Source of the DNA: Lampropedia aestuarii
Lineage (GTDB): Bacteria > Pseudomonadota > Gammaproteobacteria > Burkholderiales > Burkholderiaceae_C
Assembly (NCBI RefSeq): GCF_004803635.1
Contig: NZ_SSWX01000023.1
Span: forward strand, 1-63,421
Reading direction: 5' to 3'
DNA length: 63,421 nucleotides
A model generated the notes under the pieces. That model was given only the letters and a program-made list of their open reading frames with translations. It had not been told where the DNA came from and ran no database searches. Made by a program: the position numbers and the translations under genes. This document shows positions 1 to 10,018 of this stretch, piece after piece (the stretch's first letter is position 1; the number at the start of each line of letters is the position of its first letter).

Positions 1-110
1 GCGTTGCGCGTGTTGCGCCTAACGATGTATGCGCTGCGAACAGGTGCCTCGCCCTGCCTCTTTTGGGTGTTTTGCGCGACTGCGTAGAGATGGTCAACAG
101 GCTCTGAGCT
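1..110. repeat. Right-end copy of a dispersed intergenic repeat
   Basis: The last 50 bases (about 60-109) align closely with the right end of the complete element at 40779-40937. They share a CTTTTGGG block, then CTGCGT-GAGAT, then the terminal CAACAGGCTCTGAGC. The left half is divergent or absent. No gene is visible in 1-221 apart from this repeat and a hairpin. Confidence 0.6.
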
Positions 111-126
111 GTCTGATGCCCATAAG

Positions 127-158
127 AAAGGGCAGCACGCCAAACGCTGCTGCCCTTT
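127..158. terminator. Hairpin terminator after the TonB receptor gene
   Basis: An 11-bp perfect stem (AAAGGGCAGCA at 127-137 with TGCTGCCCTTT at 148-158) closes a 10-base loop. It lies 64 bases past the stop of the leftward receptor gene. Short T-rich tails on both sides allow termination either way, though neither tail is strong. Confidence 0.55.
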
Positions 159-221
159 TGATGCGTACCCGCAAGACAAACCATGCTTGGCTTGGCTTGC
201 ACACACCCACCAAATTTAAAA

Positions 222-2366
222 TTAAAACAAATAGTTGCCGCTGATCAAGAAGGTGCGTGGTGCACCAGGCATGCTGCTATTGCGCCAGTAGCGTTTGTCA
301 GTGAGGTTGGTCACCGCCAAGGTCACCGTCCATGGCAGAGGGCGCCAGCCGATGGAGGCGTCAAAGCGTGCATAACCAGGGCGTTCGCTGGTGTTGGCCA
401 GATTGGTATAGGACGAGCCACGGTAAGTCACGCCCACCTCAGCATACAGGTCATTGCGTGGCACATAGCGCACAAACAGATTGCCTGTTTTACGTGCAGT
501 ATTGCTCAGTTGTTTGCCTTCGTTTGCAGGGGTTGCCACATCGCGTTTGACAATGGCTTTTTGTAGGCCAACGCCACTGCGAACATACCAGTGTTCTGCC
601 ACACGCCCAGTCAGACTCGCCTCCATACCGCGTGAGCGCTCGCCACCCCGCATTGCCCATGTGAAGGGGTCATTTTCTGCATCGGGCTGGTAGCGCACAT
701 TGTATTTTTCCAGGTTGTAGACGGCCAACTGGCTGGACAATGCATTGTCAAACCAATCGCTTTTCACACCGACTTCAATTTGGCGCGAGTATTGTGGCTC
801 TGCATCAAACACCACGTCTTCATTGACCGATACACCCAGCGTGCCACGCCCGCCATAGGGCGAGAAATTCTTGCTGTAGGACGCGTAGATGCTGTGCTCA
901 GGCACTGGCTGCCACATGATGCCCAAACGCGGACTCAGCGCATTGCCGCTGTAAGAGCGCTGCCCGTTGTTGATCAGGTTATGGGTTTTGAACGAGTAAT
1001 GCTCCCAACGCAGGCCAGCCATGATCTTCCATTGCTCAGTCAAACTGATCAAATCCTGCACATACAGGCCTTGGGCTTTGGCCGAGTGTCGGTTGGATGT
1101 GGTGGCTGCGATCTGTGCAGGTTTGCTGCTGGTCCACTCTGGGTTGTAGGGATCAACACCGCCCACATAAGGGTTGGTGGCCAAATCCGGGCTGCGTTTT
1201 TCCTGCGTGATTTCCAGCCCCATCAGCACATCATGGTCGATGCCATAGGTGTGTGCCTTGCCAATCACATCAAAGGCATTGCTGAAGGTTTTGTTATTGG
1301 TCACTTGCCAGGCACGCGTGAACGTCATCAAGCCCGGTGTATTGCATGCCGCGCCATTGCTCAAACGCGTGCCGTCCGGTTGGCAATAGCTGCCGTTATA
1401 CAAATGGTCAAAATCCTGGTTGGCATCGTGGTAGCCCAAGGTCCATTTGGCCGACCAGTCATTGCCAAAGTCATAGCCCAAGACCGAGCGGAACATGTGC
1501 ATGGTGTCTTCGACATAGTCTTCCGGATGCGCATAGGCGGTGCGGTAGGACACGTCGCTGGGCAAATTATTGTAGGAAGGCGCGCGATCAGGGCGGCGCC
1601 AGACGCTGTCATAGGTGTATTGCCCCAGCCACGTCAAGCCTTGGCGATTGTCGTAAGCGATGCTGGGCGAGAGCATTTTGTTGCGGTTTTGGATGCCACG
1701 GCGAAAGCTGTCGGCCTGCTCATAATCGGCCGTCAGACGCACTGCAAGGTTCTCGCTGACAAGACGGTTGATGTCAACGGTGCCACCACGGTTGCCATGC
1801 GAGCCCAAACGCATGCCCAGGCTGCTGAGTGACTCAAAGTTGGCCTGCTTGCTGATCATGTTCACAACACCGCCGCCTGCACCGCGGCCATACAGTACCG
1901 AGGCCGGCCCTTTGAGCACTTCAATACGTTCGATATTGGCCGTGCTGCGGCGAATTTGGCCACTGGTGCGGATGCCGTCGCGGTATATGTCGCTGCCATC
2001 GGCGCTGAAGCCACGAATCATCACGCCGTCACCGCGCATGTCGTAATTGGTGTCAACGCCTGGTACACCCTCCAGCATGACGCTCAAGTCGTTGATGCCG
2101 TAAACCTTGAATTTGCTGACCTCCAGAGTGCTGACAGTTTGCGGCACATCTTTGGTATCCAGATTGGTTTTGGTCGCCGTCGAGACGGACTTGGGGCGGC
2201 TATCGTCCAAATCCAGCGCATCGGCGGTGACAGTGACTTCTGTCAAAGCCAGGCCACTGGACTCTACACTGGCTGACGCACCGCTCTGAGCTGCTGCACT
2301 GCATGAGAGTGCCAGCATGGTCAAAGCGACTGCTAGTGGTTGAACATCGGTTGTCTTGACGGGCAT
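222..2366 (-). CDS. TonB-dependent siderophore receptor
   Basis: An outer-membrane receptor of 714 residues that probably imports a ferric siderophore with energy from TonB-ExbBD. A signal peptide ends near residue 26. A TonB-box-like stretch (LTEVTVTA) follows near residue 40, then a plug domain (about 60-165) with the family motif EVLKGPASVLYGRGAGGG. The rest is a long beta-barrel with the signature C-terminal phenylalanine. Length is normal for the catecholate receptor group (Fiu/FepA-like), but the ligand cannot be read from sequence. An AGGA lies 7 bases before the ATG and supports this start. A Fur-like box upstream points to iron repression. The gene stands alone, without siderophore biosynthesis genes nearby. 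Confidence 0.93.
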   Translation of the reverse strand: MPVKTTDVQPLAVALTMLALSCSAAAQSGASASVESSGLALTEVTVTADALDLDDSRPKSVSTATKTNLDTKDVPQTVSTLEVSKFKVYGINDLSVMLEGVPGVDTNYDMRGDGVMIRGFSADGSDIYRDGIRTSGQIRRSTANIERIEVLKGPASVLYGRGAGGGVVNMISKQANFESLSSLGMRLGSHGNRGGTVDINRLVSENLAVRLTADYEQADSFRRGIQNRNKMLSPSIAYDNRQGLTWLGQYTYDSVWRRPDRAPSYNNLPSDVSYRTAYAHPEDYVEDTMHMFRSVLGYDFGNDWSAKWTLGYHDANQDFDHLYNGSYCQPDGTRLSNGAACNTPGLMTFTRAWQVTNNKTFSNAFDVIGKAHTYGIDHDVLMGLEITQEKRSPDLATNPYVGGVDPYNPEWTSSKPAQIAATTSNRHSAKAQGLYVQDLISLTEQWKIMAGLRWEHYSFKTHNLINNGQRSYSGNALSPRLGIMWQPVPEHSIYASYSKNFSPYGGRGTLGVSVNEDVVFDAEPQYSRQIEVGVKSDWFDNALSSQLAVYNLEKYNVRYQPDAENDPFTWAMRGGERSRGMEASLTGRVAEHWYVRSGVGLQKAIVKRDVATPANEGKQLSNTARKTGNLFVRYVPRNDLYAEVGVTYRGSSYTNLANTSERPGYARFDASIGWRPLPWTVTLAVTNLTDKRYWRNSSMPGAPRTFLISGNYLF

Positions 2367-2430
2367 ACACGCATCCTGTTTTTGTAAGAGGGGACATTGC
2401 AGCGCGCATTATGTCAAAACAAAGTAAATT

Positions 2431-2445
2431 TGAGAATAGTTTCTA
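2431..2445 (-). promoter_or_regulatory. Candidate Fur box upstream of the siderophore receptor
   Basis: Read on the minus strand, TAGAAACTATTCTCA matches the 7-1-7 Fur consensus TGATAAT-N-ATTATCA at 9 of 14 positions, including ATT-TCA in the right arm. It sits in an AT-rich stretch 65-80 bases before the receptor start, where iron repression would act. Confidence 0.5.
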
Positions 2446-2569
2446 TTTAGATTTTCATTAAGGATCAGTCAGGTTACTCATTACCCAACAAGCGTGCATG
2501 GTGCAGCTACGCATTCAGAGCTGCCAACACCACCGAGCACACGGGGTTTTGAGGTTGGCACTCAGCGTA

Positions 2570-2611
2570 AGAACGTGTTTACGATTTTTTTACAGGCTGT
2601 AAACACGTTCT
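2570..2611. repeat. Perfect 13-bp inverted repeat, short form of the dispersed repeat
   Basis: AGAACGTGTTTAC (2570-2582) is repeated as its exact reverse complement at 2599-2611 around a 16-base spacer. The arm is the same terminal sequence seen at 47105-47124 and, with small changes, at 50024 and 60688. It looks like an element reduced to its two ends. The 375-base gap 2367-2741 otherwise holds only the receptor promoter. Confidence 0.65.
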
Positions 2612-2741
2612 AATGGCTTATCACACCTTGCACACCAGCTTATCTGCCTACACAACGACACAACGAACGCAGCAACACCCTTGAGCCGAAATTTGGCGGT
2701 GTCGCTGCTTGGGAGCCTCACTGCATAGGCAGGCAGGCTGG

Positions 2742-4496
2742 TCACGCAATCGATGCCAAGCGTGCTCCGGCTGCCACCATCTGCCCTTGCACTTGGGCAT
2801 GCGTAAGCACTCCAGTCGTGGGGGCTGTGATATTGGTTTCCATTTTCATGGCCTCCATCACCGCAATCACCTCGCCTGCTTTCACAGCAACGCCGTCGGC
2901 CACTTTCCAGGCCAGCAAGGAACCGCTGACTGGCGCAACCACACTGCCCTCCGGCCAATCTTGCGCGTCTTGACTGCTATTGCCCACATTTTGTGCCTGC
3001 TCGCCAGCAGCGGCCCCCATGCTCGACAATCCAGCCAACAACTGCGATGGCAGGCCCAGCTGAACACGCTTGCCATCGACTTCCATGAAGGTGCGGTAGA
3101 GCGTCGACTCGCGGCTGGGCTCAGGGCGCGGCGCAAACTGGATGCGCTCGGCCAATTCGGTCTCAATCCAGCGGGTGTGGACTTTAAAGCCTGCTTCAGC
3201 GGTGAAATCGGCATCCGCCACCACCGCACGGTGAAACGGCAGGACACTGGCCACCCCCTCAATCTGAAACTCACGCAGGGCACGCCGCGCGCGCTGCAAC
3301 GCTTGCTCACGCGTGGCGCCGGTGACGATCAGCTTGGCCATCATCGAGTCAAATGTGCCGGGAATGGTGCTGCCCTCGGTCACGCCAGTATCCAGGCGCA
3401 CTCCAGGGCCTGAGGGTGCGTCAAAACGCGTGATTGTGCCGGGCGTGGGCAGATAGCCGCGGCCTGCGTCTTCGGCGTTGATGCGAAACTCAAAGCTGTG
3501 CCCACGCGGCGCAGGTGCCTGCTCAAACGACAACGGCAGGCCATCGGCAATACGCAACTGCTCTTGCACCAGGTCAATGCCGGCCGTTTCCTCTGTCACC
3601 GGGTGCTCAACCTGCAAGCGGGTATTGACCTCCAGGAACGAGATTTGACCGTCCTGGCTGAGCAAAAACTCCACCGTGCCTGCGCTGACATAGCCTGCTT
3701 TGGCGCAGATCGCTTGCGCGGCTGCGTGAATGCGTTGGCGCTGCGCGTCAGTGAGAAACGGTGCAGGTGCTTCTTCGACCAGCTTTTGGTTGCGGCGCTG
3801 CAATGAGCAGTCGCGTGTGCCTACGACCACCACATGGCCGTGTGTATCGGCCAGCACCTGGGCTTCGATATGGCGTGGTTTATCCAGGAATTGTTCAATA
3901 AAGCATTCGCCCCGGCCAAATGCGGTGATCGCTTCGCGTACTGCCGATTCGTAGAGCTCAGCGACCTCGTCCATGTGCCAGGCCACTTTCAGGCCACGGC
4001 CACCACCACCATAGGCGGCCTTGATCGCAATAGGCAGGCCATGCTCGGCAGCAAAGGCCAGCACTTCCTGGGCATCCTTGACAGGCTCTTTGGTGCCTGC
4101 GACCAAAGGAGCGCCGACCTCTTGGGCAATTTTGCGCGCAGCGACCTTGTCGCCCAAGGCGTCAATGGTCTCGGGCTTGGGGCCAATCCAGACGAGGCCC
4201 GCTTCGAGCACTGCGCGGGCGAAGTCGGCTCGCTCGGACAAAAAGCCGTAACCTGGGTGGATCGCATCAGCGCCACAGCGTTTGGCAATGTCCAATAGCT
4301 TGTCAATATGCAAATAAGTTTCGGCTGGCTTGGTGCCTTGCAGCGCAAAGGCTTCATCGGCCAAGCGCACATGCAAGGCATCGGCATCCGAGTCCGCATA
4401 CACGGCCACCGACCGCACACCATAGTCAGCACAAGCGCGGGCGATGCGCACGGCGATTTCACCGCGATTGGCAATCAATACTTTACGAATCATCAT
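2742..4496 (-). CDS. Biotin carboxylase with C-terminal biotin carrier domain, pxp-linked
   Basis: An AccC-like biotin carboxylase fused to a biotin carboxyl carrier domain, about 584 residues. It should carboxylate its own biotin with ATP and bicarbonate. The N-terminal fold starts [16 protein letters not shown]. The ATP-grasp core has the glycine loop [10 protein letters not shown], and the catalytic region ends with [14 protein letters not shown]. The last 70 residues carry the biotinylation motif EAMKMET. No carboxyltransferase of the acetyl-CoA carboxylase type is nearby. The partner is probably the PxpB-PxpC fusion just upstream, whose stop TGA shares a base with this ATG (TGATG) behind a GGAG ribosome site. 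It is the last gene of the pxpA-pxpBC operon. Acting in acetyl-CoA carboxylation is the alternative, but the context argues against it. Confidence 0.9.
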   Translation of the reverse strand: MMIRKVLIANRGEIAVRIARACADYGVRSVAVYADSDADALHVRLADEAFALQGTKPAETYLHIDKLLDIAKRCGADAIHPGYGFLSERADFARAVLEAGLVWIGPKPETIDALGDKVAARKIAQEVGAPLVAGTKEPVKDAQEVLAFAAEHGLPIAIKAAYGGGGRGLKVAWHMDEVAELYESAVREAITAFGRGECFIEQFLDKPRHIEAQVLADTHGHVVVVGTRDCSLQRRNQKLVEEAPAPFLTDAQRQRIHAAAQAICAKAGYVSAGTVEFLLSQDGQISFLEVNTRLQVEHPVTEETAGIDLVQEQLRIADGLPLSFEQAPAPRGHSFEFRINAEDAGRGYLPTPGTITRFDAPSGPGVRLDTGVTEGSTIPGTFDSMMAKLIVTGATREQALQRARRALREFQIEGVASVLPFHRAVVADADFTAEAGFKVHTRWIETELAERIQFAPRPEPSRESTLYRTFMEVDGKRVQLGLPSQLLAGLSSMGAAAGEQAQNVGNSSQDAQDWPEGSVVAPVSGSLLAWKVADGVAVKAGEVIAVMEAMKMETNITAPTTGVLTHAQVQGQMVAAGARLASIA

Positions 4497-6193
4497 CACT
4501 CTCCTTCTAAACCATTCAATTGCTCAACCACAAAAGGCTGCACAACGCGAAAGCGCACTTGCGCACCAGGCGGGACTTGTCCGGCCAGATCGATGTGGTG
4601 CGAAGCCACCGCCCCCACCACCGGATACCCGCCGGTCAGCGGGTGATCGGCCAAAAACAGCACCGGCTGCCCATTGGCTGGAACTTGCACGGCGCCAAGC
4701 ACTGTGCCTTCACTGGGCAATTCGACGCCCTGGTACTGCGCCTGGCGCAGCAATGGATGTGCCCCTTGCAAACGGATACCAACCCGGTTCGATTGCGCAG
4801 TGACTTCCCAGACTTGCTCAGTGAGCAGTTGCAAGGACTGCGGCTCAAACCAGTCAGTGCGCGGGCCCAGCACCAAATCCAGCCACACGGGCTCGCCTGC
4901 TTGCGGCCATTGCCGCGCCGCGTGTGCCGCAGGCCATTGCACAGCGTGCAAGTCGTTGGCCGGCACCGCCTGGCCAACCTGCACGGCATCGCCCGCCTGT
5001 ACGGCAGCTGGACCGACCATCGCCAATGTGTCGGTGGCACAACTGCCAAGGACGGCTTGCACCTCAAAGCCACCGCGCACCGCCACATAGCAGCGCAGTC
5101 CCGCCGTGCTCGGGCCCACTCGGACCTGGTCGCCATCGTCCACTGCAAAGGCCTGGTCTTGTGGCTGCTGAAAACGCTGGCCTTGCGCGGTCGTGACCTC
5201 AATGGCCACGCGCGCGCCTGTAATGGCCAGTACCGCACTGCCCTGGCATTGCCAGTGCATGCCCCCCATCACGTTCTCCAGCACTGCCGTGCCCGTCGGG
5301 TTGCCAACCAAACGGTTGGCTGTACGCATCGACTGGCGATCCAGCGCGCCAGAGACCGAAACGCCCATGCCAGTTTGGCCCAGGCGGCCCAAATCCTGGA
5401 ACACGGTTTGCAGGCCAGCGGCCTTGATAGTCAGGGCACTGCCAGTGGTTGATGCTTTGGCTGCTGACTCTGGTGGTTGTGCTGGCGCGGCGCCGGACTT
5501 CGCAGGTAAAAAGACCGTCGATTGCGAGGCCCGCGTCACATCGACAAAGCGCACCCGAAAACCAGGCTGCACCAAGGCCGGTTCGGCTCGGCTCAAATCC
5601 CACATCGCCACAGGCGTGGTGCCGATCAGCTGCCAACCGCCTGGGCTGTCTTTGGGGTAGACCGCACTGAAATGCCCCCCCATTGCCACCGAGCCGGCCG
5701 GCACCTTGGTGCGCGGTGATGGCAGGCGCGGCACTTTGTCAAAGCTGGCATGGCCGCCTGCCAGGTACACAAAACCCGGCGCAAAACCAGCGAAGGCAGC
5801 CTGGTATTCGGCACCGGTATGCCGCGCAATCAATTCTGTGGTGTCAATGTCCAGCAACTGGGCCAAGCTGCTTAAATCAGCGCCGTCATAAACCACGGGA
5901 ATCTCGACCAAACGGCTGTGCAATGCCTGCTTTGCAGCGGCGCTGCCTTGGGCCTGCGCTTGAGCTTCGGCGTCCCAACGCGCCAGCAACCGCTGTACGT
6001 GCTGCCAGATGCGCGCTGCAGTGGTGGCGTATGGTGCAAACTCGATCAAAATCGTGCACGCAGCGGGCACCATTTCCTCTACGCCGACTGGTCGATCGGA
6101 CTGCAAAGCCTCAAACAAGGCCAAAGTCTTGGCCAAGTCAGGCAGCTCAATCAAAATGGCGCGATCGCTGGCAGGCAAACACCGTGCGCTCAT
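4496..6193 (-). CDS. pxpBC: 5-oxoprolinase subunits B and C, fused (PxpB-PxpC; KipI-KipA type)
   Basis: A 565-residue fusion of PxpB (AHS1/KipI; about 1-230) and PxpC (AHS2/KipA; about 255-565). PxpB motifs include [26 protein letters not shown] and SPGGWQLIG. PxpC motifs include [15 protein letters not shown] and [16 protein letters not shown]. PxpABC hydrolyses 5-oxoproline to glutamate with ATP in many bacteria. The same two folds form the carboxyltransferase part of urea carboxylase, which matters because a biotin carboxylase/BCCP gene follows directly. A low-complexity linker (about 230-252) joins the halves. The start overlaps the pxpA stop by four bases (ATGA), showing translational coupling. 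The fusion is seen directly; the exact reaction is inferred from family knowledge. Confidence 0.92.
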   Translation of the reverse strand: MSARCLPASDRAILIELPDLAKTLALFEALQSDRPVGVEEMVPAACTILIEFAPYATTAARIWQHVQRLLARWDAEAQAQAQGSAAAKQALHSRLVEIPVVYDGADLSSLAQLLDIDTTELIARHTGAEYQAAFAGFAPGFVYLAGGHASFDKVPRLPSPRTKVPAGSVAMGGHFSAVYPKDSPGGWQLIGTTPVAMWDLSRAEPALVQPGFRVRFVDVTRASQSTVFLPAKSGAAPAQPPESAAKASTTGSALTIKAAGLQTVFQDLGRLGQTGMGVSVSGALDRQSMRTANRLVGNPTGTAVLENVMGGMHWQCQGSAVLAITGARVAIEVTTAQGQRFQQPQDQAFAVDDGDQVRVGPSTAGLRCYVAVRGGFEVQAVLGSCATDTLAMVGPAAVQAGDAVQVGQAVPANDLHAVQWPAAHAARQWPQAGEPVWLDLVLGPRTDWFEPQSLQLLTEQVWEVTAQSNRVGIRLQGAHPLLRQAQYQGVELPSEGTVLGAVQVPANGQPVLFLADHPLTGGYPVVGAVASHHIDLAGQVPPGAQVRFRVVQPFVVEQLNGLEGE

Positions 6194-6954
6194 AAGCTGC
6201 TACCTGCGACAAAGGACTTCAGGCTCACACCAGCGGCTTCGAGCTGCTGGCGCACTTGCTGGGCCATTGCCACTGCGCCAGGGCTGTCGCCATGGACGCA
6301 AATGGAGTCGGCCTGCAACGCAATCAGGCTGCCATCAATGGCCTGGATTTTGCCGGTCTCGACCAAACGCACCATGCGCTGTCCAACGATCTCAGGGTCA
6401 TGCAAGACTGCCGCTTTTTCCCGGCGCGAAACCAAGCTGCCTTCAGGCGTATAGGCACGGTCAGCAAAGGCTTCAGCGACGGTGGCCAAACCGCGCTCCT
6501 GCGCCCATTGCAAAACAGGTGTACCGGCCAGGCCCATCAACACCAGCGAGGGGTCAATCGCCAAAATGCCTTCAATGACATCGCTCGCCTGGCGCTTGTC
6601 GTAGGCGATGGTGTTGTAGAGCGCGCCATGTGGCTTCACGTAGCGCACTTGGGTACCCGCTGCTGTGGCCAGGCCTTGCAAGGCGCCTATCTGGTAGACC
6701 ACATCGGCCACCAACTCGGCGCTGCTCGGGTCCATGTTGCGCCGACCGAAACCGACCAAATCGGGGTAGCCCACATGCGCGCCTACAACTACACCACGGC
6801 TGGCTGCGGCACGCAAAGTGTTCAGGATGCCGGTTGGGTCGCCGGCATGAAAGCCGCAGGCCACATTGGCGCTGGTGACAACTTCCAGCATCGTGGCATC
6901 GTCGCCCATGCGCCAAGCCCCAAAACTCTCGCCTAAATCACTGTTCAAATCCAT
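6190..6954 (-). CDS. pxpA: 5-oxoprolinase subunit A (LamB/YcsF family)
   Basis: A cytoplasmic 254-residue LamB/YcsF protein, the PxpA part of prokaryotic 5-oxoprolinase. It begins [19 protein letters not shown] and keeps the family motifs [26 protein letters not shown] and VKPHGALYN. Length is normal. It is the first gene of a three-gene leftward operon, with four-base overlap to pxpBC. The product is divergent from a GntR regulator 128 bases away that probably controls it. The expected role is opening the 5-oxoproline ring to glutamate together with PxpBC. Confidence 0.93.
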   Translation of the reverse strand: MDLNSDLGESFGAWRMGDDATMLEVVTSANVACGFHAGDPTGILNTLRAAASRGVVVGAHVGYPDLVGFGRRNMDPSSAELVADVVYQIGALQGLATAAGTQVRYVKPHGALYNTIAYDKRQASDVIEGILAIDPSLVLMGLAGTPVLQWAQERGLATVAEAFADRAYTPEGSLVSRREKAAVLHDPEIVGQRMVRLVETGKIQAIDGSLIALQADSICVHGDSPGAVAMAQQVRQQLEAAGVSLKSFVAGSSL

Positions 6955-7082
6955 GTCAATTCCCTAAGATGATGCGTCAGATAGACAACGCAATAAATAT
7001 TGTTGAGCAATCTCTATACTCGGTTTGAGCACATCGCTGTAAAACTGTTTTGTCCGCGACCCATTTTTCTACCAATGGAGCT

Positions 7083-7754
7083 ATGAGCCCTCGCCACTTC
7101 AACAACCCTATTCCCCCAGCCAGCCTGACCGAATCGGTGGCTGAACAAATTCGCCAAAAACTGATCCTGGGCGAGCTGCGCGCTGGACAACACCTGTCCG
7201 AGGCGGCACTGAGTGAGCAGCTGGATATTTCCCGCAATACCTTGCGAGAAGTGTTTCGTATCTTGATCAAAGAGGGCTTGCTGCACCACGAACCCAACAA
7301 AGGCGTCTCGGTGGTCGTGCCCAGCATGGGCGACATCATTGACATCTACCGCGTGCGCCGTTTGATTGAGTGCACGGCCCTGGCCCAGGCCTGGCCGCGC
7401 CACCCGGCGCACAAGCAAATGAAAGAAGCCGTTGAGCATGCCCAGGCCGCGCGCGAGCTGGGCGACTGGATTGCCGTGGGTTCTGCCAATATGGCTTTTC
7501 ATGCGGGCATCGTGGCCTTGGCCGACAGCGAAAGGTTGTCGGCCATGTTCTCTGACATTGCCGCAGAGCTTCGCCTGGCCTTTGGCCTGCTCGACGACGC
7601 CGAATACTTGCACGCGCCCTACGTGGAACAGAACATCAACTTGCTGGGCCTGTTTGAGACCAGCAGCCCCAGTATCGCGGCCAAGACGCTGGAGGACTAC
7701 CTGAACCAGTCCGAGCGCATGGTCCTGGCCGTTTACGCACGACAAGTCAGCTGA
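7083..7754 (+). CDS. GntR-family regulator, FadR/FCD type
   Basis: A transcription factor of 223 residues. The N-terminal winged helix-turn-helix (about 15-80) has the family pattern LTESVAEQIRQKLILGEL and SEAALSEQLDISRNTLREVF. A helical FCD effector domain (about 90-215) follows. The ATG at 7083 is preceded closely by GGAG; a TTG 33 bases earlier is possible but lacks a ribosome site. It lies between the divergent pxp operon and the co-directional TRAP genes, so it probably regulates one or both in response to an organic acid or amide. The inducer is unknown. Confidence 0.88.
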   Translation: MSPRHFNNPIPPASLTESVAEQIRQKLILGELRAGQHLSEAALSEQLDISRNTLREVFRILIKEGLLHHEPNKGVSVVVPSMGDIIDIYRVRRLIECTALAQAWPRHPAHKQMKEAVEHAQAARELGDWIAVGSANMAFHAGIVALADSERLSAMFSDIAAELRLAFGLLDDAEYLHAPYVEQNINLLGLFETSSPSIAAKTLEDYLNQSERMVLAVYARQVS

Positions 7755-7782
7755 ACAGGACGCGCGCCGCGCCCGCGCCGCG

Positions 7783-7810
7783 CCCAGCGTGCATGCGCGC
7801 GCATGCTGGG
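7783..7810 (+). terminator. GC-rich palindrome after the GntR gene
   Basis: A 16-base perfect palindrome (GCATGCGC/GCGCATGC, 7791-7806) is flanked by CCCA and TGGG with a four-base bulge. It forms a strong stem 29 bases past the gntR stop. There is no T run, so intrinsic termination is uncertain; it may act as an RNA-stabilising stem. Confidence 0.35.
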
Positions 7811-8342
7811 CATTGCGGCGCATGCCAGCATCCAGTCGCAGGGCCAGTGGCGGCATCCATGCCCCAGCCCAGCCACACACACAGCGCGCTACGCACGCAA
7901 GCCAGCCAGCCAACGCACCAAAACGCAGCATGATTGCACGCTGCCAAATCATAGGCGCACCATTTTTGGTTGAACAATATCGTCGAAAACAATGAACATA
8001 ACGTAAATATATCTTCTACGAAATTTACCGCATTGTTGATTACCCTAATCGACATTGTCAAAATATCGTGATAATTTTGCATGGCATTTTAATTGCTTGC
8101 GTGTTGTTCATGCGATCGCCATTGGCCAAATGACAAATTGTCATGATGGTGCTGCCAACAGCGATGGTGCATGATTGGAGAAGTCCGCTGCATTTGCAAA
8201 CAATTAATTCGTTATGTCAGCCAGCCTGGTTCATGGATGCAGTTTGTCGCATCCACTACTACCTGATTGACTGGCAGACGCCAGATGGCGTCTGCGCCCC
8301 GTTCTCGCTCTTATTAGCTTTTGAAACCGCGAAGGAAACACC
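7811..8342. other. Non-coding region before dctP, probable promoter and operator region
   Basis: No convincing gene. The left part is GC-rich and low in complexity. From about 7950 the sequence becomes AT-rich, as expected of a promoter region. GATTA-CCC-TAATC (8038-8050) is a small inverted repeat that could bind the neighbouring GntR protein. The dctP ribosome site AAGGAA sits at about 8332. Confidence 0.5.
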
Positions 8343-9326
8343 ATGAAAAGACGCACCCTCCTGGCGACTGCCACATTGATTGCCGCCATGGGCGCCAGCT
8401 TCAGCGCACAGGCGCAAACCAAATGGGATCTGGCCTCAGCCTATCCGGCCTTCAACTTCCACACAGAGAATCTGGTGGAGTTCAGCAAAGATGTGGCAGC
8501 GGGCACCAACAACGAGTTGCAGATCACCGTGCACCCAGGCGCCTCGTTGTTCAAGGCACCAGAAATCAAGCGTGCCACACAAGGCGGCCAAGCCCAGGCT
8601 GGCGAGTTCTTCCTGGTGAGCTTCCAAAACGAATGGCCTTCGTTTGGCGCCGATGGCTTGCCATTCCTGGCTTCCAGCTATGAAGACGCCTACAAGCTCT
8701 ACCAAGCGCAAAAACCCATGCTGCAGAAAAAACTGGACGAGCAAGGCCTGGTCCTGCTGTATTCAGTCGCTTGGCCGCCACAAGGCATCTACACCAAAAA
8801 ACCGATTGAATCTGTGGCCGACCTCAAAGGCATGAAGTGGCGTGTGTACAGCCCAACAACGGCCCGCATTGGCGAGCTGATTGGTGCTCAGCCCGTGACC
8901 ATCCAAGAAGCGGAACTGTCACAGGCGTTGGCCACCGGTGTGGTGGAAGGCTTGATCACCTCCAGCGCGACTGGCGCAGACAACAAACTCTACGAAAACC
9001 TGAGCCACTACTACAACGTACAGGCCTGGATTCCTAAAAACGCCGTAGTCGCCAACAAGCGTGCCTTCAGCCGCCTGGATGCTGCAACGCAAGAGGCGGT
9101 GATGAAGGCCGCTGCTGAAGCAGAAGAGCGCGGCTGGAAGCGCTCACAAGAAGTGAATGCCAAATCAATTGCAACCATGAAAGACGCAGGCATGAAGATT
9201 GAGGAGCCTAGCGCACAACTCAAAGCCGATCTGGCCAAAGTGGGCGAGACAGTGGTGACTGAGTGGGTGGGCATTGCAGGTGCCGATGGTCAGGCCTTGA
9301 TTGAGGCTTACAAGGCCAGCAAATAA
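8343..9326 (+). CDS. dctP: TRAP transporter substrate-binding protein, DctP type
   Basis: A periplasmic solute-binding protein of 327 residues. A signal peptide ends near residue 25 (FSAQAQ). The mature protein shows the DctP pattern, including KPIESVADLKGMKWRVYS and the conserved arginine region around residue 167 that binds a carboxylate in this family. AAGGAA before the ATG supports the start. It is the first gene of dctPQM. The substrate is probably a small organic acid; closeness to the oxoprolinase genes makes 5-oxoproline a reasonable guess only. Two strong hairpins downstream fit the usual excess of binding protein over membrane subunits. Confidence 0.93.
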   Translation: MKRRTLLATATLIAAMGASFSAQAQTKWDLASAYPAFNFHTENLVEFSKDVAAGTNNELQITVHPGASLFKAPEIKRATQGGQAQAGEFFLVSFQNEWPSFGADGLPFLASSYEDAYKLYQAQKPMLQKKLDEQGLVLLYSVAWPPQGIYTKKPIESVADLKGMKWRVYSPTTARIGELIGAQPVTIQEAELSQALATGVVEGLITSSATGADNKLYENLSHYYNVQAWIPKNAVVANKRAFSRLDAATQEAVMKAAAEAEERGWKRSQEVNAKSIATMKDAGMKIEEPSAQLKADLAKVGETVVTEWVGIAGADGQALIEAYKASK

Positions 9327-9366
9327 GGCATCTGCGTCGCGCGTCTGTCGCAGCGCCAGCAGCGTT

Positions 9367-9421
9367 GGCTGAGTGCATCTGAGATGCGTGTTTGCGCTCT
9401 CAGCCCCATGGGTGCATGGGG
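9367..9421 (+). other. Tandem hairpins between dctP and dctQ
   Basis: GGCTGAG (9367-9373) pairs with CTCAGCC (9399-9405) around a nested GCATC-TGA-GATGC stem. It is followed directly by CCCCATG-GGTG-CATGGGG (9404-9421). Such intergenic stems commonly stabilise upstream mRNA or limit read-through, which would raise DctP over DctQM. There is no T run. Confidence 0.5.
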
Positions 9422-9496
9422 TTTATGTGTTTGCCAACGCTGCCTTTGTCTGCGCAGCATCAGACGCCACCAGATTCCACGCAAAGGAGTATTGCA

Positions 9497-10018
9497 GTGC
9501 GGACATTTCTCAACGGCCTCTACACCACCAGCGGATGGTTGGCAGGTCTTTCCATGGTTGGCGTATTGGTGATGGTGTTGCTCACCATCGTGAGTCGCTT
9601 GTTCAGTTTTTCAGCCCCAGGCACCGATGCCTACGCCGGATACGCCATGGCCGGCGCTGGCTTTATGGCGCTGGCCAGTACCTTGAAAAAGGGCGAGCAT
9701 ATCCGAGTGACTTTGGTGCTGGGCATGCTCAAGGGCGGGCCACGCAAAGGCCTGGAGTTGCTGGCATTGTCGATTGCCGTTTTGCTGTCCGGTTTTTTGG
9801 CCTTTTATTCGGCCAGACTGGTGTGGGAGTCCTACCAGTTCAACGATATCTCTACCGGCATTGATGCCACACCCATGTGGATTCCGCAACTGGTGATGGC
9901 CGTTGGTACTTTGATTTTCTTTATCGCCTTTGTCGACGAATGGGTGCTGGAGCTGCTCAACAAGGGCCGCAGCACCGATGCTGGTGAAATCAGCCTTGAG
10001 GAGCTGACCCATGAATGA
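9497..10018 (+). CDS. dctQ: TRAP transporter small permease subunit, DctQ type
   Basis: A membrane protein of 173 residues with about four transmembrane helices, the small subunit that docks DctP-DctM traffic. The pattern KKGEHIRVTLVLGML between helices 2 and 3 is typical of DctQ. The start chosen is GTG at 9497 because AAAGGAG (9483-9489) lies 7 bases upstream; longer in-frame versions would read through the hairpins and encode an implausible leader. The end overlaps dctM by eight bases. Confidence 0.88.
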   Translation: MRTFLNGLYTTSGWLAGLSMVGVLVMVLLTIVSRLFSFSAPGTDAYAGYAMAGAGFMALASTLKKGEHIRVTLVLGMLKGGPRKGLELLALSIAVLLSGFLAFYSARLVWESYQFNDISTGIDATPMWIPQLVMAVGTLIFFIAFVDEWVLELLNKGRSTDAGEISLEELTHE

